A stretch of 64,000 bases of DNA from JAHBXE01 sp044222195 (GTDB taxonomy: Bacteria; Planctomycetota; Phycisphaerae; Phycisphaerales; UBA1924): contig JBGANS010000003.1 of the NCBI GenBank assembly GCA_044222195.1, positions 124,001-188,000 of the forward strand, written 5' to 3'. The notes beneath the pieces were generated by a model. It worked only from the letters and a program-made list of their open reading frames with translations, had not been told where the DNA came from and made no database searches. Made by a program: the position numbers and the translations under genes. Numbering within the stretch: the stretch's first letter is position 1; each line of letters starts with the position of its first letter. This document shows, piece by piece, positions 51,955 through 61,500 of this stretch.

Positions 51955-53157
51955 ATGAATCGCTCTCCGAGAAGCCGCGGCGGGTTTGTCAGCAGCACCA
52001 GCGTGCTGGTTCTCATCCTGTTCTTCGCTGTGGCCGCTGTTCAGGTCGCTCTCAACTGGAGCAAGCCGGGGATGAACGTTGCGGTCGCGGCGACGTTTCT
52101 GGTGCTGCCGGTCATTGCGGCGGTCGGAATCGGCGGGCTGGCGTACGTGCTCGGAAGAAAGAGCACGACGGCGGGGAACGCGGGGTTCGTCGCGGTGCTG
52201 TGCATCGGCATCATCGGACGGCTGGTGGTGATGAGCGGGGTGTGGCCCCAGGGCACGACCGCCCGAGGTGGCGTTGCAAGCACGGGGCCGGGCGGCTCTA
52301 CGAATGCACAGTCCAAGACCGCCCAAGGCCTGGGCCGCATGGCCAATCAGCTGGACCGTCAGAACGATCTCATGGAGGAGCAGCGGCGTCGTGATGCAGA
52401 ACGGGCGAAGCAGGCGGAAGAACGTGCCCGTGTCGCCGCGGAAGAGCAGGCGCGCGTGATGGAGGAGCAGCGCCGCAGGATGATGACTCCGCTGAACCCG
52501 ACGCCGCCGGCGACACCCTCGCGGGGCGTGCCGCCTGCGGTCTCGCCCGGTGCGCCTCCCGCCGCGCCACCCGCCTCACCAGTGACTTCTTCGCCGGATC
52601 GGTCCGATCCGCCGCGGCCGGCGCCGGCCCTGCCCAAGGACGATCCGCGAGTGGGGGAGATCGGCGTGGCGCTCAAGGCCGATATGGATGCTCGGATCGA
52701 GAGCGTGCTTGGGGAAGTGCCCGCCGTGCTTGCGAAGCTCCAGCGTCCACCGATTCGGGACCGCAAGGAAATCCAGAAACGCATCGACGCCGTGACAGCA
52801 CTGCAGGAAACGATGAGCGATCTCAGCAAGCGGCTCCGCGACTTCGTGGGCGATGCTCAGAAGGAATTGGAGTCCAAGGGCGTTTCGAGGGCGATGGGTC
52901 CGGCGATGACGTTGGCTTCGGAGTATGGCGCGGTGCAGCGATCGTTCGCGTGTGATCGGCTGTCGCGGCTGCTCGACTCGGCGAAGGAAGAGGCCGAGGT
53001 GCTGAAAGAACACTTCGGGAAGTGGACGATCAGCAAAGATGGCAAGGTGACGAGCAAGGACTTTCAGATCCAGTCCAAGGCCCAGTCGGCGAGGTTCTTT
53101 CTGGAAACCGAGCTCGACCAGAAAGACAAGACGATCGCCGCGATTCGCGGGAAGTGA
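51955..53157 (+). CDS. membrane protein with coiled-coil and proline-rich regions
   Basis: 400 residues. Three N-terminal helices (VLVLILFFAVAAVQVAL, VAATFLVLPVIAAVGIGGLAYVL, FVAVLCIGIIGRLVVMSGV), then a charged coiled coil rich in Gln, Arg and Ala (MEEQRRRDAERAKQAEERAR), a Pro-rich linker and a C-terminal helical domain (AVLAKLQRPPIRDRKEIQKRI, SDLSKRLRDFVGDA). I do not recognise the family. The ATG at 51955 is preferred over the frame start 81 nt upstream, since it begins a normal N-terminus (MNRSPRSRGG). Convergent with the next gene (3-nt gap). Confidence 0.75.
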   Translation: MNRSPRSRGGFVSSTSVLVLILFFAVAAVQVALNWSKPGMNVAVAATFLVLPVIAAVGIGGLAYVLGRKSTTAGNAGFVAVLCIGIIGRLVVMSGVWPQGTTARGGVASTGPGGSTNAQSKTAQGLGRMANQLDRQNDLMEEQRRRDAERAKQAEERARVAAEEQARVMEEQRRRMMTPLNPTPPATPSRGVPPAVSPGAPPAAPPASPVTSSPDRSDPPRPAPALPKDDPRVGEIGVALKADMDARIESVLGEVPAVLAKLQRPPIRDRKEIQKRIDAVTALQETMSDLSKRLRDFVGDAQKELESKGVSRAMGPAMTLASEYGAVQRSFACDRLSRLLDSAKEEAEVLKEHFGKWTISKDGKVTSKDFQIQSKAQSARFFLETELDQKDKTIAAIRGK

Positions 53158-53160
53158 GCC

Positions 53161-53487
53161 CTACCCACCGAACGATCGGCCGCTCTCGAGGTCCACCAGC
53201 ATCCATCCCAGGGCCTTGGTCATCCGTTGCAGCACGGGCCAGGCGATCTCTTCATCGCTGACGGAGATCATCACCTGGCCGACCTGGTCCGCCGCGGCCG
53301 GAAACTCGAGCACCATGCCCGGGCCCCAGAGGACTTCCATGCCCGTGTTGCGCTTGGAGCCGTCGGGGGAGGTGTTGTAGACCGCGAGCGCGGCGACCAC
53401 ATCCTTGCGCGTGCCCAGCGGCACGACGGTCGGGTCGCCCTTGGCGACAGGAGGGCGGGTGAGGACGAGTTGACGCTTCTTGGCCAT
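53161..53487 (-). CDS. small hypothetical protein (108 aa)
   Basis: Soluble protein starting MAKKRQLVLTRPPVAKGDP, with a compact mixed body (VVAALAVYNTSPDGSKRN, MISVSDEEIAWPVLQRMTKALG). No motif recognised. It lies between a convergent membrane-protein gene and a microsatellite, and seems to have its own promoter. The clean start and GC3 pattern support a real gene. Confidence 0.65.
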   Translation of the reverse strand: MAKKRQLVLTRPPVAKGDPTVVPLGTRKDVVAALAVYNTSPDGSKRNTGMEVLWGPGMVLEFPAAADQVGQVMISVSDEEIAWPVLQRMTKALGWMLVDLESGRSFGG

Positions 53488-53499
53488 GGAGGAGAAAGG

Positions 53500-53562
53500 T
53501 CCTAAGTCCTGAGTCCTTGGTCCTTAGTCCGTATGCGGTCTGATGACGAAGGACTCAGGACG
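53500..53562. repeat. GTCCT-type microsatellite
   Basis: Tandem and interrupted copies of units like TCCTGAG, TCCTTGG and TCCTTAG, with an inverted piece GGACTCAGGAC at the right. It lies between the small hypothetical gene and the response regulator. Confidence 0.75.
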
Positions 53563-54015
53563 TTACTTCTTGTCTTTGGGGGACTTGGCGGGCGGCTTCT
53601 TTTCTTCCTCGGCTTCGGCTTCTTCATCTTCACGGTCGGCCTTGTCGATCAGATCGGCCGCGACCGAGACGAGACGGCCGAGGGGCACGGGCTTGAGGAG
53701 ATAGTCGTCGACGCCGAGCGACTCGGCGTAGGCCTGGTGGCGTTTGCCCTCGTTGGCGGTGACCATGATGACGAGCGGACTGTCTTCGCGGCCCTTGATT
53801 CGCTCCAGCGCGAGGAACCCGGAGCGGCGCGGGAGCATCATGTCGAGGATGACGAGGTCGGGCGGGTCTTCGAGGCAGATGCGGACCGCCTCGTTGCCGT
53901 CGGTGGCGAGCTGGGTGAGGGCACCCTCGGCCTGGAACGCGGCGTCCATGGATTCGAGGACATCGCGATCGTCGTCCACGATCAGGACTTTCACTTCTTC
54001 AAGTCGGCCGGCCAT
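53563..54015 (-). CDS. single-domain response regulator
   Basis: 150 residues. A CheY-like receiver: acidic pair DDD in KVLIVDDDRDVLES, phosphoacceptor Asp in DLVILDMMLPRRSGF, Thr in VIMVTANEG, Lys in DDYLLKPVPLG. No output domain, only an acidic-basic tail (EDEEAEAEEEKKPPAK). The ATG at 54015 is preferred (GGGAGG upstream); the frame is open for 93 nt more. No histidine kinase is adjacent, so the partner is unknown. Confidence 0.88.
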   Translation of the reverse strand: MAGRLEEVKVLIVDDDRDVLESMDAAFQAEGALTQLATDGNEAVRICLEDPPDLVILDMMLPRRSGFLALERIKGREDSPLVIMVTANEGKRHQAYAESLGVDDYLLKPVPLGRLVSVAADLIDKADREDEEAEAEEEKKPPAKSPKDKK

Positions 54016-54182
54016 GCGGGGAGCCTCCCAGGTGTCGAGCCATTTTATGCCGGTGGGCGTGGCACAGCGGTTTGTTTCTTTGAGCCATGCAGGCCGCGAG
54101 CCGTGCATCCCGGTGGCTGTCTGGGTTCAATCGCGGATGGGGTGAACCGGCCGCCTTGAGCATCATCACGCCGCGACAGCCC

Positions 54183-55259
54183 TTACGGCAGCCGGTGCAG
54201 GCCGGTTTCCGCCAGTGTGCGGGCGTCGCGGATGCTGTGGTCCTGCAGGCGGTCAATGTCTTCGCCGGTCATCCACGGGAGCAGGCGGATCTTTTCGAGC
54301 AGCGAGTGGGGGAAGGGTTTGGCGAGGCGCTCGTGGCGGGGGCGGCTGCGCCAGATGCGGTGCATCCAGAGGTATTGGTCCGGGGCCATGCGGACCATGA
54401 GCTCGATGGCCCGCCGGTAGCGGGCGGTGAGATAGAACAGGGGGTCCGGGTGGGTCGACCAGTCCTCGGGGCCGAAGTGGTCGGTCATCTCGATCCGGTA
54501 CCCGAGGCTCGAGGCCGATGGGCTCACGCGCCGGGCAAAGCCGCAGACCACCCGGGCGTTGAACTGCATCGCGAGCAGGCCGATGGACTTGTACGTTGAC
54601 GTGAGGCGGTTGAAGAACGGGACAAAGACACCCCGGTCCCCGCCGTTCTGGTCAGCGACGAGGCCGATGGGGGCGCCGGCGTGGAGGAGCTGCGGGAGTC
54701 GGCGGACGGCGCCGAACTTGTCCACGAGTTCCAGGCCGCGCTGCGAGCGAGCCCGCCGGACCCAGCGGTCCATGGCGGGAATATCGAGCGGGCGGTAGAC
54801 GGCGTGCATGGGGAAGCCGAGCAGGGCGATGGTGTAGCCGAGGACTTCCCAGTTGCCGCAGTGGCCGGTGATGAGCAGGCAGGGGCCGGACTTCACCAGC
54901 GCCTTGAGCGCGGGCTCGACATTGCCGAGCGAGATGTGCCGGACCCAGCCGTCCTCGGTGAGCACGCGCGGGGCGTAGGCCATTTCCACGCCGAACGACA
55001 CGAGGTGCTCGTGCGAACGGATCGCCGTGTCGCGGATGCGGGCCTCGTCCCACGCTGGGAACGCGACGCCGAGGTTTTCCTCGGCGCGCCGCATGTGGCG
55101 GCGGTTGAGGCGCGATGTGGCGTACCACCGGCCGATGCGCTGCGCCCCGGCCCGAGAGAGCGCGAGCGGGGGCACCGACGCCGCGGCGATGAGGGCCCGC
55201 GTGCCGAGGTAGACGGCGGGCTGGAGGAAACCTGGGGTCTTCGCGCGGGGCTTGGCCAT
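54183..55259 (-). CDS. lipid A acyltransferase-like (LpxL/HtrB family) protein
   Basis: 358 residues with an N-terminal membrane helix. The catalytic HxxxxE motif is seen in ITGHCGNWEVLGY, followed by AVYRPLDIPAMDRWVRRAR, VADQNGGDRGVFVPFFNRL and QYLWMHRIWRSRPR, all typical of the LpxL family. Such enzymes add a secondary acyl chain to lipid A or related glycolipids at the inner face of the membrane. No lpx genes are adjacent. Upstream hairpin (55281-55312) separates it from the coiled-coil gene. Confidence 0.9.
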   Translation of the reverse strand: MAKPRAKTPGFLQPAVYLGTRALIAAASVPPLALSRAGAQRIGRWYATSRLNRRHMRRAEENLGVAFPAWDEARIRDTAIRSHEHLVSFGVEMAYAPRVLTEDGWVRHISLGNVEPALKALVKSGPCLLITGHCGNWEVLGYTIALLGFPMHAVYRPLDIPAMDRWVRRARSQRGLELVDKFGAVRRLPQLLHAGAPIGLVADQNGGDRGVFVPFFNRLTSTYKSIGLLAMQFNARVVCGFARRVSPSASSLGYRIEMTDHFGPEDWSTHPDPLFYLTARYRRAIELMVRMAPDQYLWMHRIWRSRPRHERLAKPFPHSLLEKIRLLPWMTGEDIDRLQDHSIRDARTLAETGLHRLP

Positions 55260-55280
55260 GAAAGAGGTGGAGACAGTATC

Positions 55281-55312
55281 AACGAAACGGCCGGGTCTGG
55301 GCGACCCGGCCG
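55281..55312 (-). terminator. probable Rho-independent terminator
   Basis: Perfect 10-bp arms (55288-55297 and 55303-55312, stem CGGCCGGGTC) with a 5-nt loop, followed on the minus strand by TTTCGTT. It lies 40 nt after the stop of the coiled-coil/EF-hand gene. The T run is weak. Confidence 0.5.
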
Positions 55313-55352
55313 CGGTTCGATGCGAGATGTGCCGGTTGTGTTCCCCGGCGGA

Positions 55353-56732
55353 TTACTTGGTCCCGGGCCGGCGACCGGTCAGGGTGTAGAAGCGGTTCTG
55401 GTTGAGCACGGGGATGGAGGTGGAGACGGCCTGCTCGAAGAGGCGGTCGTAGCGCTGCGCGATCTCGTTGAGGCGCATGTAGGCCTGGACGACCTCTGGT
55501 GGGTCGTTGACGCCGGGGGGCGCGGGGAGGACGGGGCGCTCGCCGAGGATCATGAAGTCGACGTTGCCGTTGAGGTCGTCGACCGTCTTGCCGCCCCAGG
55601 AGTTGATGAGGCCCTTGATGTCGCCGGCCTCCTGCGGGGTGGCGATGCCGTCGCCGTTGGTGTCAAAGTTGCCGAAGACGATGAAGGAGTACACCTTGGC
55701 CGGGTCGTAGACGGCGTTGGCGAGCACATCGCCCCGGACGATCGGGTTGCCCTTGACCTCGCTGGTGACGCGGGCGGTCGAGGTGGAGTCGCCGACGTTG
55801 GTGACTTCGACAGTTGCCTTGGGACGCGGGTATTCGCCGGTCTTGGGGTCGGGGCGGATCATCGTGCCGTCGGCGTACACGGCGAAGGACATGCCGAGGA
55901 TGGCCTTGTCGGCCCGGCCGCGGCTGATGGTGAGCGTGTTCGAGGCCTGGTTGATGGCGATGATTTCGCCGTCCACGAGGGATTCTTCGGCCTTGGGATG
56001 GAGGATGTTGCCGGACTGGGTCTGGCGCATCTTGGCGAGCTGGTCCTTGAGCTGGAGGTTCTCGTTCTGGAGCCGGCGGATTTCCTCGCTCGAAGCGGAC
56101 TGGAGCGCCGCCATGGCCTCGCGGACCTTCTCGACTTCCTTGTCCATGAAGGTGCGGGCCTCGGCGACGGACTGGCGGTAGGTCTCGACCTCGGCCTTGT
56201 ACTTGTCGATGTCGGTGTTCATCGCCTGAACAGTGCGGTTGTGCGACTCGGACAGTTCCTTGGTGCGCTTGATCTCGTTCTGCAGGTCCTCGTGGGCCGT
56301 GTTGCGGGCGGCGTCGGCCTGCTTGACGCGCGCTTCCATCGCGACGATCTCGTTCTTGCGGTCGCGAAGGGCGGCGAGGAGGTTGTTGCCCGACACGCCC
56401 TCATCGTCCATCTTCTTGGAGAGTTCGGCGACCGTGTCGCTCGAAGCGCCGGTGGACTTGTTCATCGACTCGCGGAGCGACGAACTCAGGTACCCGAAGA
56501 CCGACTGCTTGGCGGCCTTGGCCTTGGCCGTGATCTGCGAGACGTTGTCGCCGCGGCGTTCATCGGCGCGGATGATCTCGTCGGTGTCGGCCATGACCTG
56601 GGTGAGGTTTCGGTTGGCGGCCTGGTACTTGCTGAGGAAGACGATGGTGAGGATGAACAGGGCCAGGCTCGCCACGCCGAGGATGGCGATGGCGATGAGT
56701 TGACCGCTGCCGCCGCTGCTACGAGACGCCAT
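55353..56732 (-). CDS. membrane-anchored coiled-coil protein with EF-hand-like loop
   Basis: 459 residues. One N-terminal helix (LIAIAILGVASLALFILTIVFL), about 200 residues of heptad-rich coiled coil (YKAEVETYRQSVAEARTFM, LQNENLQLKDQLAKMRQTQ), then a beta-rich domain (GEIIAINQASNTLTISRGRAD, RVTSEVKGNPIVRGDVLAN). Near residue 375 lies DTNGDGIATPQE, a textbook EF-hand loop, though alone. I do not recognise the family; a role at the cell envelope or division site is only a guess. GGAG lies upstream of the ATG at 56732. Confidence 0.75.
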   Translation of the reverse strand: MASRSSGGSGQLIAIAILGVASLALFILTIVFLSKYQAANRNLTQVMADTDEIIRADERRGDNVSQITAKAKAAKQSVFGYLSSSLRESMNKSTGASSDTVAELSKKMDDEGVSGNNLLAALRDRKNEIVAMEARVKQADAARNTAHEDLQNEIKRTKELSESHNRTVQAMNTDIDKYKAEVETYRQSVAEARTFMDKEVEKVREAMAALQSASSEEIRRLQNENLQLKDQLAKMRQTQSGNILHPKAEESLVDGEIIAINQASNTLTISRGRADKAILGMSFAVYADGTMIRPDPKTGEYPRPKATVEVTNVGDSTSTARVTSEVKGNPIVRGDVLANAVYDPAKVYSFIVFGNFDTNGDGIATPQEAGDIKGLINSWGGKTVDDLNGNVDFMILGERPVLPAPPGVNDPPEVVQAYMRLNEIAQRYDRLFEQAVSTSIPVLNQNRFYTLTGRRPGTK

Positions 56733-56963
56733 AGGAACGCTCCGGGTGCGCCACACGGGCGTCCGGCCCATGAGGCGTCAAAAAGGGATCCGACGTTAGG
56801 CCGGGGCGGGGCGTCCGGGCCAGTGTTCGGACTGTGTTCCCCAGGTTCGGTTGTTCCGGGGTCCCGCCGGCAGTGTCCATACGCCCAAGCGCCGGCGGGG
56901 GATGCGAGCGCAGTGTCCCCGATTCCGCGACTTCCGTCAAGCCCGAAGGACGGCCGGGAAGAG

Positions 56964-58445
56964 CTAGACCCGGGGCTCGCTGGAAGAAAGGGCGGCCCAC
57001 TTGGTGGCATAGGCCTTCTGGATCGAGGAAACGATGCTGTTGACGAAGTGGTCGACCTGCTCGCGGGCCCTTCCGACGTAGGCCGCGGGGTCCAGGAAGT
57101 GGTCGAGGTCCAGCCCGACCAGCGTGGGTTCGGACCGCAGACGTTCCATCAGGTCGTTGGCCTGACCCAGTTCCTTCACCCGCTTGCCCGCCGCCAGGGC
57201 GTGCTTGCGGAGGCCTTCATGAACCTCCTGCCGGTCGCGGCCCTTCTTGACCGCGGCCATCATGATGTTCTCAAGAGCCATGAAGGGAAGTTCGGCCATG
57301 AGGTTGGACCGGACAGTCATTTCGTGCACAACGAGCCCGGTCGCGACGCTGTGAAGCAGGTCAAGAGCCCCGTCAAGAGCGAGGAACGATTCCGGCAGGA
57401 CCAGGCGGCGGTTGGAAGAATCGTCCAGCGTCCGCTCGAGCCACTGCGTGCTCGCGGTGTCGAGGCCGTCATGAGCGAGGCTCATGACGAACCGGCACAG
57501 GCCCGTCGCCCGCTCGCAGCGCATCGGGTTCTGCTTGTACGGCATCGCGGATGAACCGATCTGGGAATCGCCCCAGGGTTCATCCAACTCCTTGCGTCCT
57601 GAGAGCAGGCGGATGTCGTTGCAGATCTTGTGGATGACCGAGGCTGTCGCCGCGAGATCGGAGAGCAGCATCGCATCCACCACGCGCGGGTAGGTCTGGG
57701 AAGTGAGGTCGTGCTTCTGGTTTCCCATCCAGCCAAGGCGCCGGATGAACGCGCCCTCGATTTCATCGACCTGCGTGGGCCTGTTGTCGGTGAGGTGAAG
57801 GAAGGAGGCCTGCGTGCCGGTGGCGCCCTTGAGGCCGCGGAGCTTGAGGCTGTGCAGGTCGTGCTCGATGCGCATGAGGCAGAGGTAGAGGTCGTAGCCC
57901 CATTGCGAAGCGCGCCGGCCGACGGTGGTGGGCTGGGCGGGCTGGAAGTGAGTGTGGCCCAGGGCGGGCAGGTTCTTCCATTTCTCGGCGAAGGTTCCGA
58001 AGGCGTCGATGGTCCTCGCCAGCTTGAGTTCGACGAGGGTGAGGGCCTCGCGGAGTTGGAGAAGATCCGCGTTGCACACCACATCCTGGCTCGTCATGCC
58101 CAGGTGGAGAATGGGCTTTGCGATCGGGGCGACGTCGGCGAGGGCGTGGACGTGGGCCATCACGTCGTGCTTGAGGCGCTTCTCGTGCTCGAACGCGCGG
58201 CGGATGTCATCGTCGGTGATTTCAACGTGCTTGCGGATCGCCTCGACTTGTTCCCGAGTGACGGGGAGCCCCGCATCCAACTGCGCCTCGGCCGCGGCGA
58301 GCCAGACCTTGCGCCAGAGTGTGAAGCGGTGGCGTGGCGACCACAGCGTCATCATTTCCCGTGACGCGTTGCGTTGGGTCAGCGGGCTGATATAGGTGTC
58401 GAAGGACTCGTCGTGGTGGGTAACGGCGGGGGAAGTGGTACCCAT
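56964..58445 (-). CDS. purB: adenylosuccinate lyase
   Basis: 493 residues. The fumarase/aspartase superfamily is clear: LHLGMTSQDVVCNADL, HTHFQPAQPTTVGRR and the signature SSAMPYKQNPMRCERA near residue 295. It releases fumarate from adenylosuccinate and SAICAR in purine synthesis. The ATG at 58445 is preferred over an earlier in-frame ATG because TACGCT ends 6 nt before it; the sequence upstream codes for low-complexity and antisense of the dockerin gene. No other pur genes are adjacent. Confidence 0.94.
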   Translation of the reverse strand: MGTTSPAVTHHDESFDTYISPLTQRNASREMMTLWSPRHRFTLWRKVWLAAAEAQLDAGLPVTREQVEAIRKHVEITDDDIRRAFEHEKRLKHDVMAHVHALADVAPIAKPILHLGMTSQDVVCNADLLQLREALTLVELKLARTIDAFGTFAEKWKNLPALGHTHFQPAQPTTVGRRASQWGYDLYLCLMRIEHDLHSLKLRGLKGATGTQASFLHLTDNRPTQVDEIEGAFIRRLGWMGNQKHDLTSQTYPRVVDAMLLSDLAATASVIHKICNDIRLLSGRKELDEPWGDSQIGSSAMPYKQNPMRCERATGLCRFVMSLAHDGLDTASTQWLERTLDDSSNRRLVLPESFLALDGALDLLHSVATGLVVHEMTVRSNLMAELPFMALENIMMAAVKKGRDRQEVHEGLRKHALAAGKRVKELGQANDLMERLRSEPTLVGLDLDHFLDPAAYVGRAREQVDHFVNSIVSSIQKAYATKWAALSSSEPRV

Positions 58446-58451
58446 GCCGAT

Positions 58452-58457
58452 AGCGTA
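58452..58457 (-). promoter_or_regulatory. TACGCT -10-like hexamer of purB, leaderless start
   Basis: TACGCT ends 6 nt before the purB ATG (58445), with no ribosome site. Confidence 0.5.
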
Positions 58458-58509
58458 CCCATTGTCGCCGAGGGACGGAAGGGTGAACCGGGAGATTTGT
58501 GCGCCGCGG

Positions 58510-61500
58510 CTACGAGCAGCCGCTCGCGTAGCGATTGATGAAGCACTGGAAGTCGTTGGCGGTGAGCGCGGGGGTGCCGGTCGAGCCGTCGCAGTTGGCA
58601 TAGCCAGAGCCCGCGGCGTACGCGTTGATGAAACACTGGAAGTCGTTGGCGGTCAGTTGCGGGCTTCCGGTGCTGCCGTCGCAGTTGGCGTAACACGTCG
58701 AGCCGAGGCTGGCCGCGGCGCTGGCGAGGCTGCCGCAGGTGTTGCTGACGAGGCAGGAATAGCTGCCCGCGTCCGCGGCGGTGGTGTTGGACATGGTGAG
58801 GGTCGCGGTCTGGGCCCCGCTGATGACGCTGCCGGAGGGCGTCGGTCCGTTGGTCAGTGGCACTCCACTCTTGCGCCACTGGAAGGTGAGTGTGCCCGCG
58901 CCCGCCGCCGCGACTTTGAACTGCGTCGTTGAGCCGATGACGAGCGGCTGATTCGCGGGCTGACGATCGAAGACGACCGTGTCGAGGTAGCGATACTCCC
59001 ACGTGTCCATGGGGTTGGTGCCGACGAAAGTGTTCCAGGTGTTGCCGACGACGACCATGGCGTTGCGGCGGGAGTCGAAGGCGATGCCGGCGGGCTGGAG
59101 GCGGTTGGCGAATGCGGGCTGGTACTCGGGAAGGTGCAAGGACCAGGTTGCGCCGTCGAAGATGTAGGTGTCATTGTGGAAGAACCCGTAGGACTCGATG
59201 TGGGAGTTCCGGCAGCAACCGTACATGATCACTTTCTGGCGGAATGGGTCGAAGGCGAGCACGGAATCCTGGCGATCCGGCATCTGCGAGTTGAGGACCT
59301 CGGTCCAGCCCGAGCCGGTGTACTCCCAGGTGTGCGGGTTGCTCAGGTTGTACCAGGCGTAGGAGGTGCCGAGCACCTTGTTGCGCGCCGGGTCGTAGGC
59401 CAGGGGCGAGTCGTACCAATAGGCGCCGACTCCCTGGTAGGTCATCTGCCAGGCGAGCGTGACAGGGCTGAACTCCCAGGTCGTGTTCAGCGATGAGCCG
59501 GAGTTGGTGTTGTAGGTCAGGACGATCATCCGCCCTCGCGCGGGATCGAACACCGCATCGCCCTGGGTTCCGTGCGTCGTTGGCGGGCCGCCCGGGGAGG
59601 TGGTCAGAAGGGTCCAGTCGTTGCCGTCGTACTGCCAGACGTCGGCGGTCCCGTTCGTGCCGTTGGGCCAGCCTCCGAAGAGCAGGACCTTGTTCCGCAC
59701 GGAGTCGTAGACGAGCTCGTGCATCTGTCGTCCACCCGGATTGTGGGCAGGGAAACGGCGTGTCCATTCGACACCGTCCCACTCCCACGTCTCGTCATTG
59801 GGGACCGATGACACGGTGATCGGCGACAAGCCGCCGTAGAGCACGCAGACGCCACGGGAGGCGTCGTAGACCATGTCGGTGCTGTATCGGCGCAAAGGAC
59901 CGGAGCTGGTGCGGAAGGTCCACGAGGGGTCGGACACGGAGCACTTGGCGTACTGGCTGAAGAGCTCCACGTTGGTGCACGCGGGGTCGAAGACGCGGCA
60001 GGTGTAGCGTCCCTCGTCGGCGTACCCGACACCCTGGATGGTGAGGGTGCCGGTCTGCGTACCGGAGAAGTGCCCGTCATCGTTGAGGGGGGTGTTGGTG
60101 CCGAGCGGGGCAAACTCCTTGTGCCAGCGGTATGCCACCGTGCCGACGGGGAAGGCCACGCCGACGGTGTAGGTCACCGTCCCGCACGGGGCGGACGAAC
60201 GGTCCGCGGGTTGCTGCGCGATGGACAGCCCTACGCGAACCAGCGCGTCCGCGCTCCGCGTCACGCCGCACGTGTTCGTGACGATCGCGTGGTACACCCC
60301 GGACATCGCGGCCACGGCATTAGAGACTTGGAGCGTGGCCGCGCCGGCGCCGACGATCTGTGTGCCGTTGCGGAACCACTGGTACGAGTTGCCGCTCCCC
60401 GACGCCGCGACCGTGAGCGTCAGGGTGCTGCCCGGGCAGAAGCTCGAGTTCTGCGGTTGAGTATTGATCACCGGCGCCGATGTGCAGAGGTGCGGGAACT
60501 CGGACCAGCGGGTCGTCCACCGGTTCGCCGTCGCGGCCGCTGATTCCTGGATGGTCCAGAAACTCATGTCGTCGCGCGGGTCCACCACCGTGGCGCTGTA
60601 GTCGCCCCAGCGGTTGCGCCCGTTACCGTCGAGGCGGACGTAGCTGGAGCCGCCCGCGGCCAGGGTATACGTGGCCGCGCCGGTGTTGCCCGCGGGGATG
60701 AAAGCAAAGCCCGTGGAGACGTTGATGGAAGCGCTCGAGCGCGAGTAACCGATGCCGATATCGCCGTGGCAGTTCACGGCGATGCTGGGATAGAACACGC
60801 CCGTGCCGGTCCCTTCGCCGAAGGAGCTCCAGTTGGTGACGGGGCTGGGAAGCGTGGGCTCGAGTTCGTACCAGTAAATCAGCGTCTCATTAGTGGGCAC
60901 GCCGCCAAAGAAACCTCCACCGCTGTGGCAGAAGTACATGTGGCCGTTGCGGACAATGGCGTTGCATGCGCGACCGGTCCCGACCTCGATGGGCGTCGAG
61001 GAGCCGTTCTGCGGGACCGTTCTCAGTTCCGTCGTGAACCGCTGCGGGGCTTTGAAAAGTCCCGGTGTGGTGTACGCCGAACCGGGGATGGCTTGCCAGG
61101 TCGGGCTCGCGGTCGGACCGGTGATTCGGGAGATACGCAGCAGCGGGAAGGCATCGACAGGGTCGGTGAACGTTGCCCCATCCACGATCATGACGTCCGG
61201 GACGTTCGCATCGAGGCACACGGCGGGCTGCAGAGTGGTTCCATTGGCGACAAACCCAATGTCGAACACGGTGTACCCGACGTTCGGCCCGGGCCCGAGC
61301 AGTTCGGCTTTGTCGATGACCCACATCTTGGGCCCGGTCGGGCCAGGCATCGGGGCCCCGGGAACGGCGAACATGTTGTATGTCACGACGATCCACTTGT
61401 CGTTGAAGCCAACGCACGGGTAGTCGGACCAGCGCGTGTCGTTCGCATCCGCGTCGAGCGTAATCCAGCCCCATCCCCCGGTCGGGTCGTCGGATAGCGA

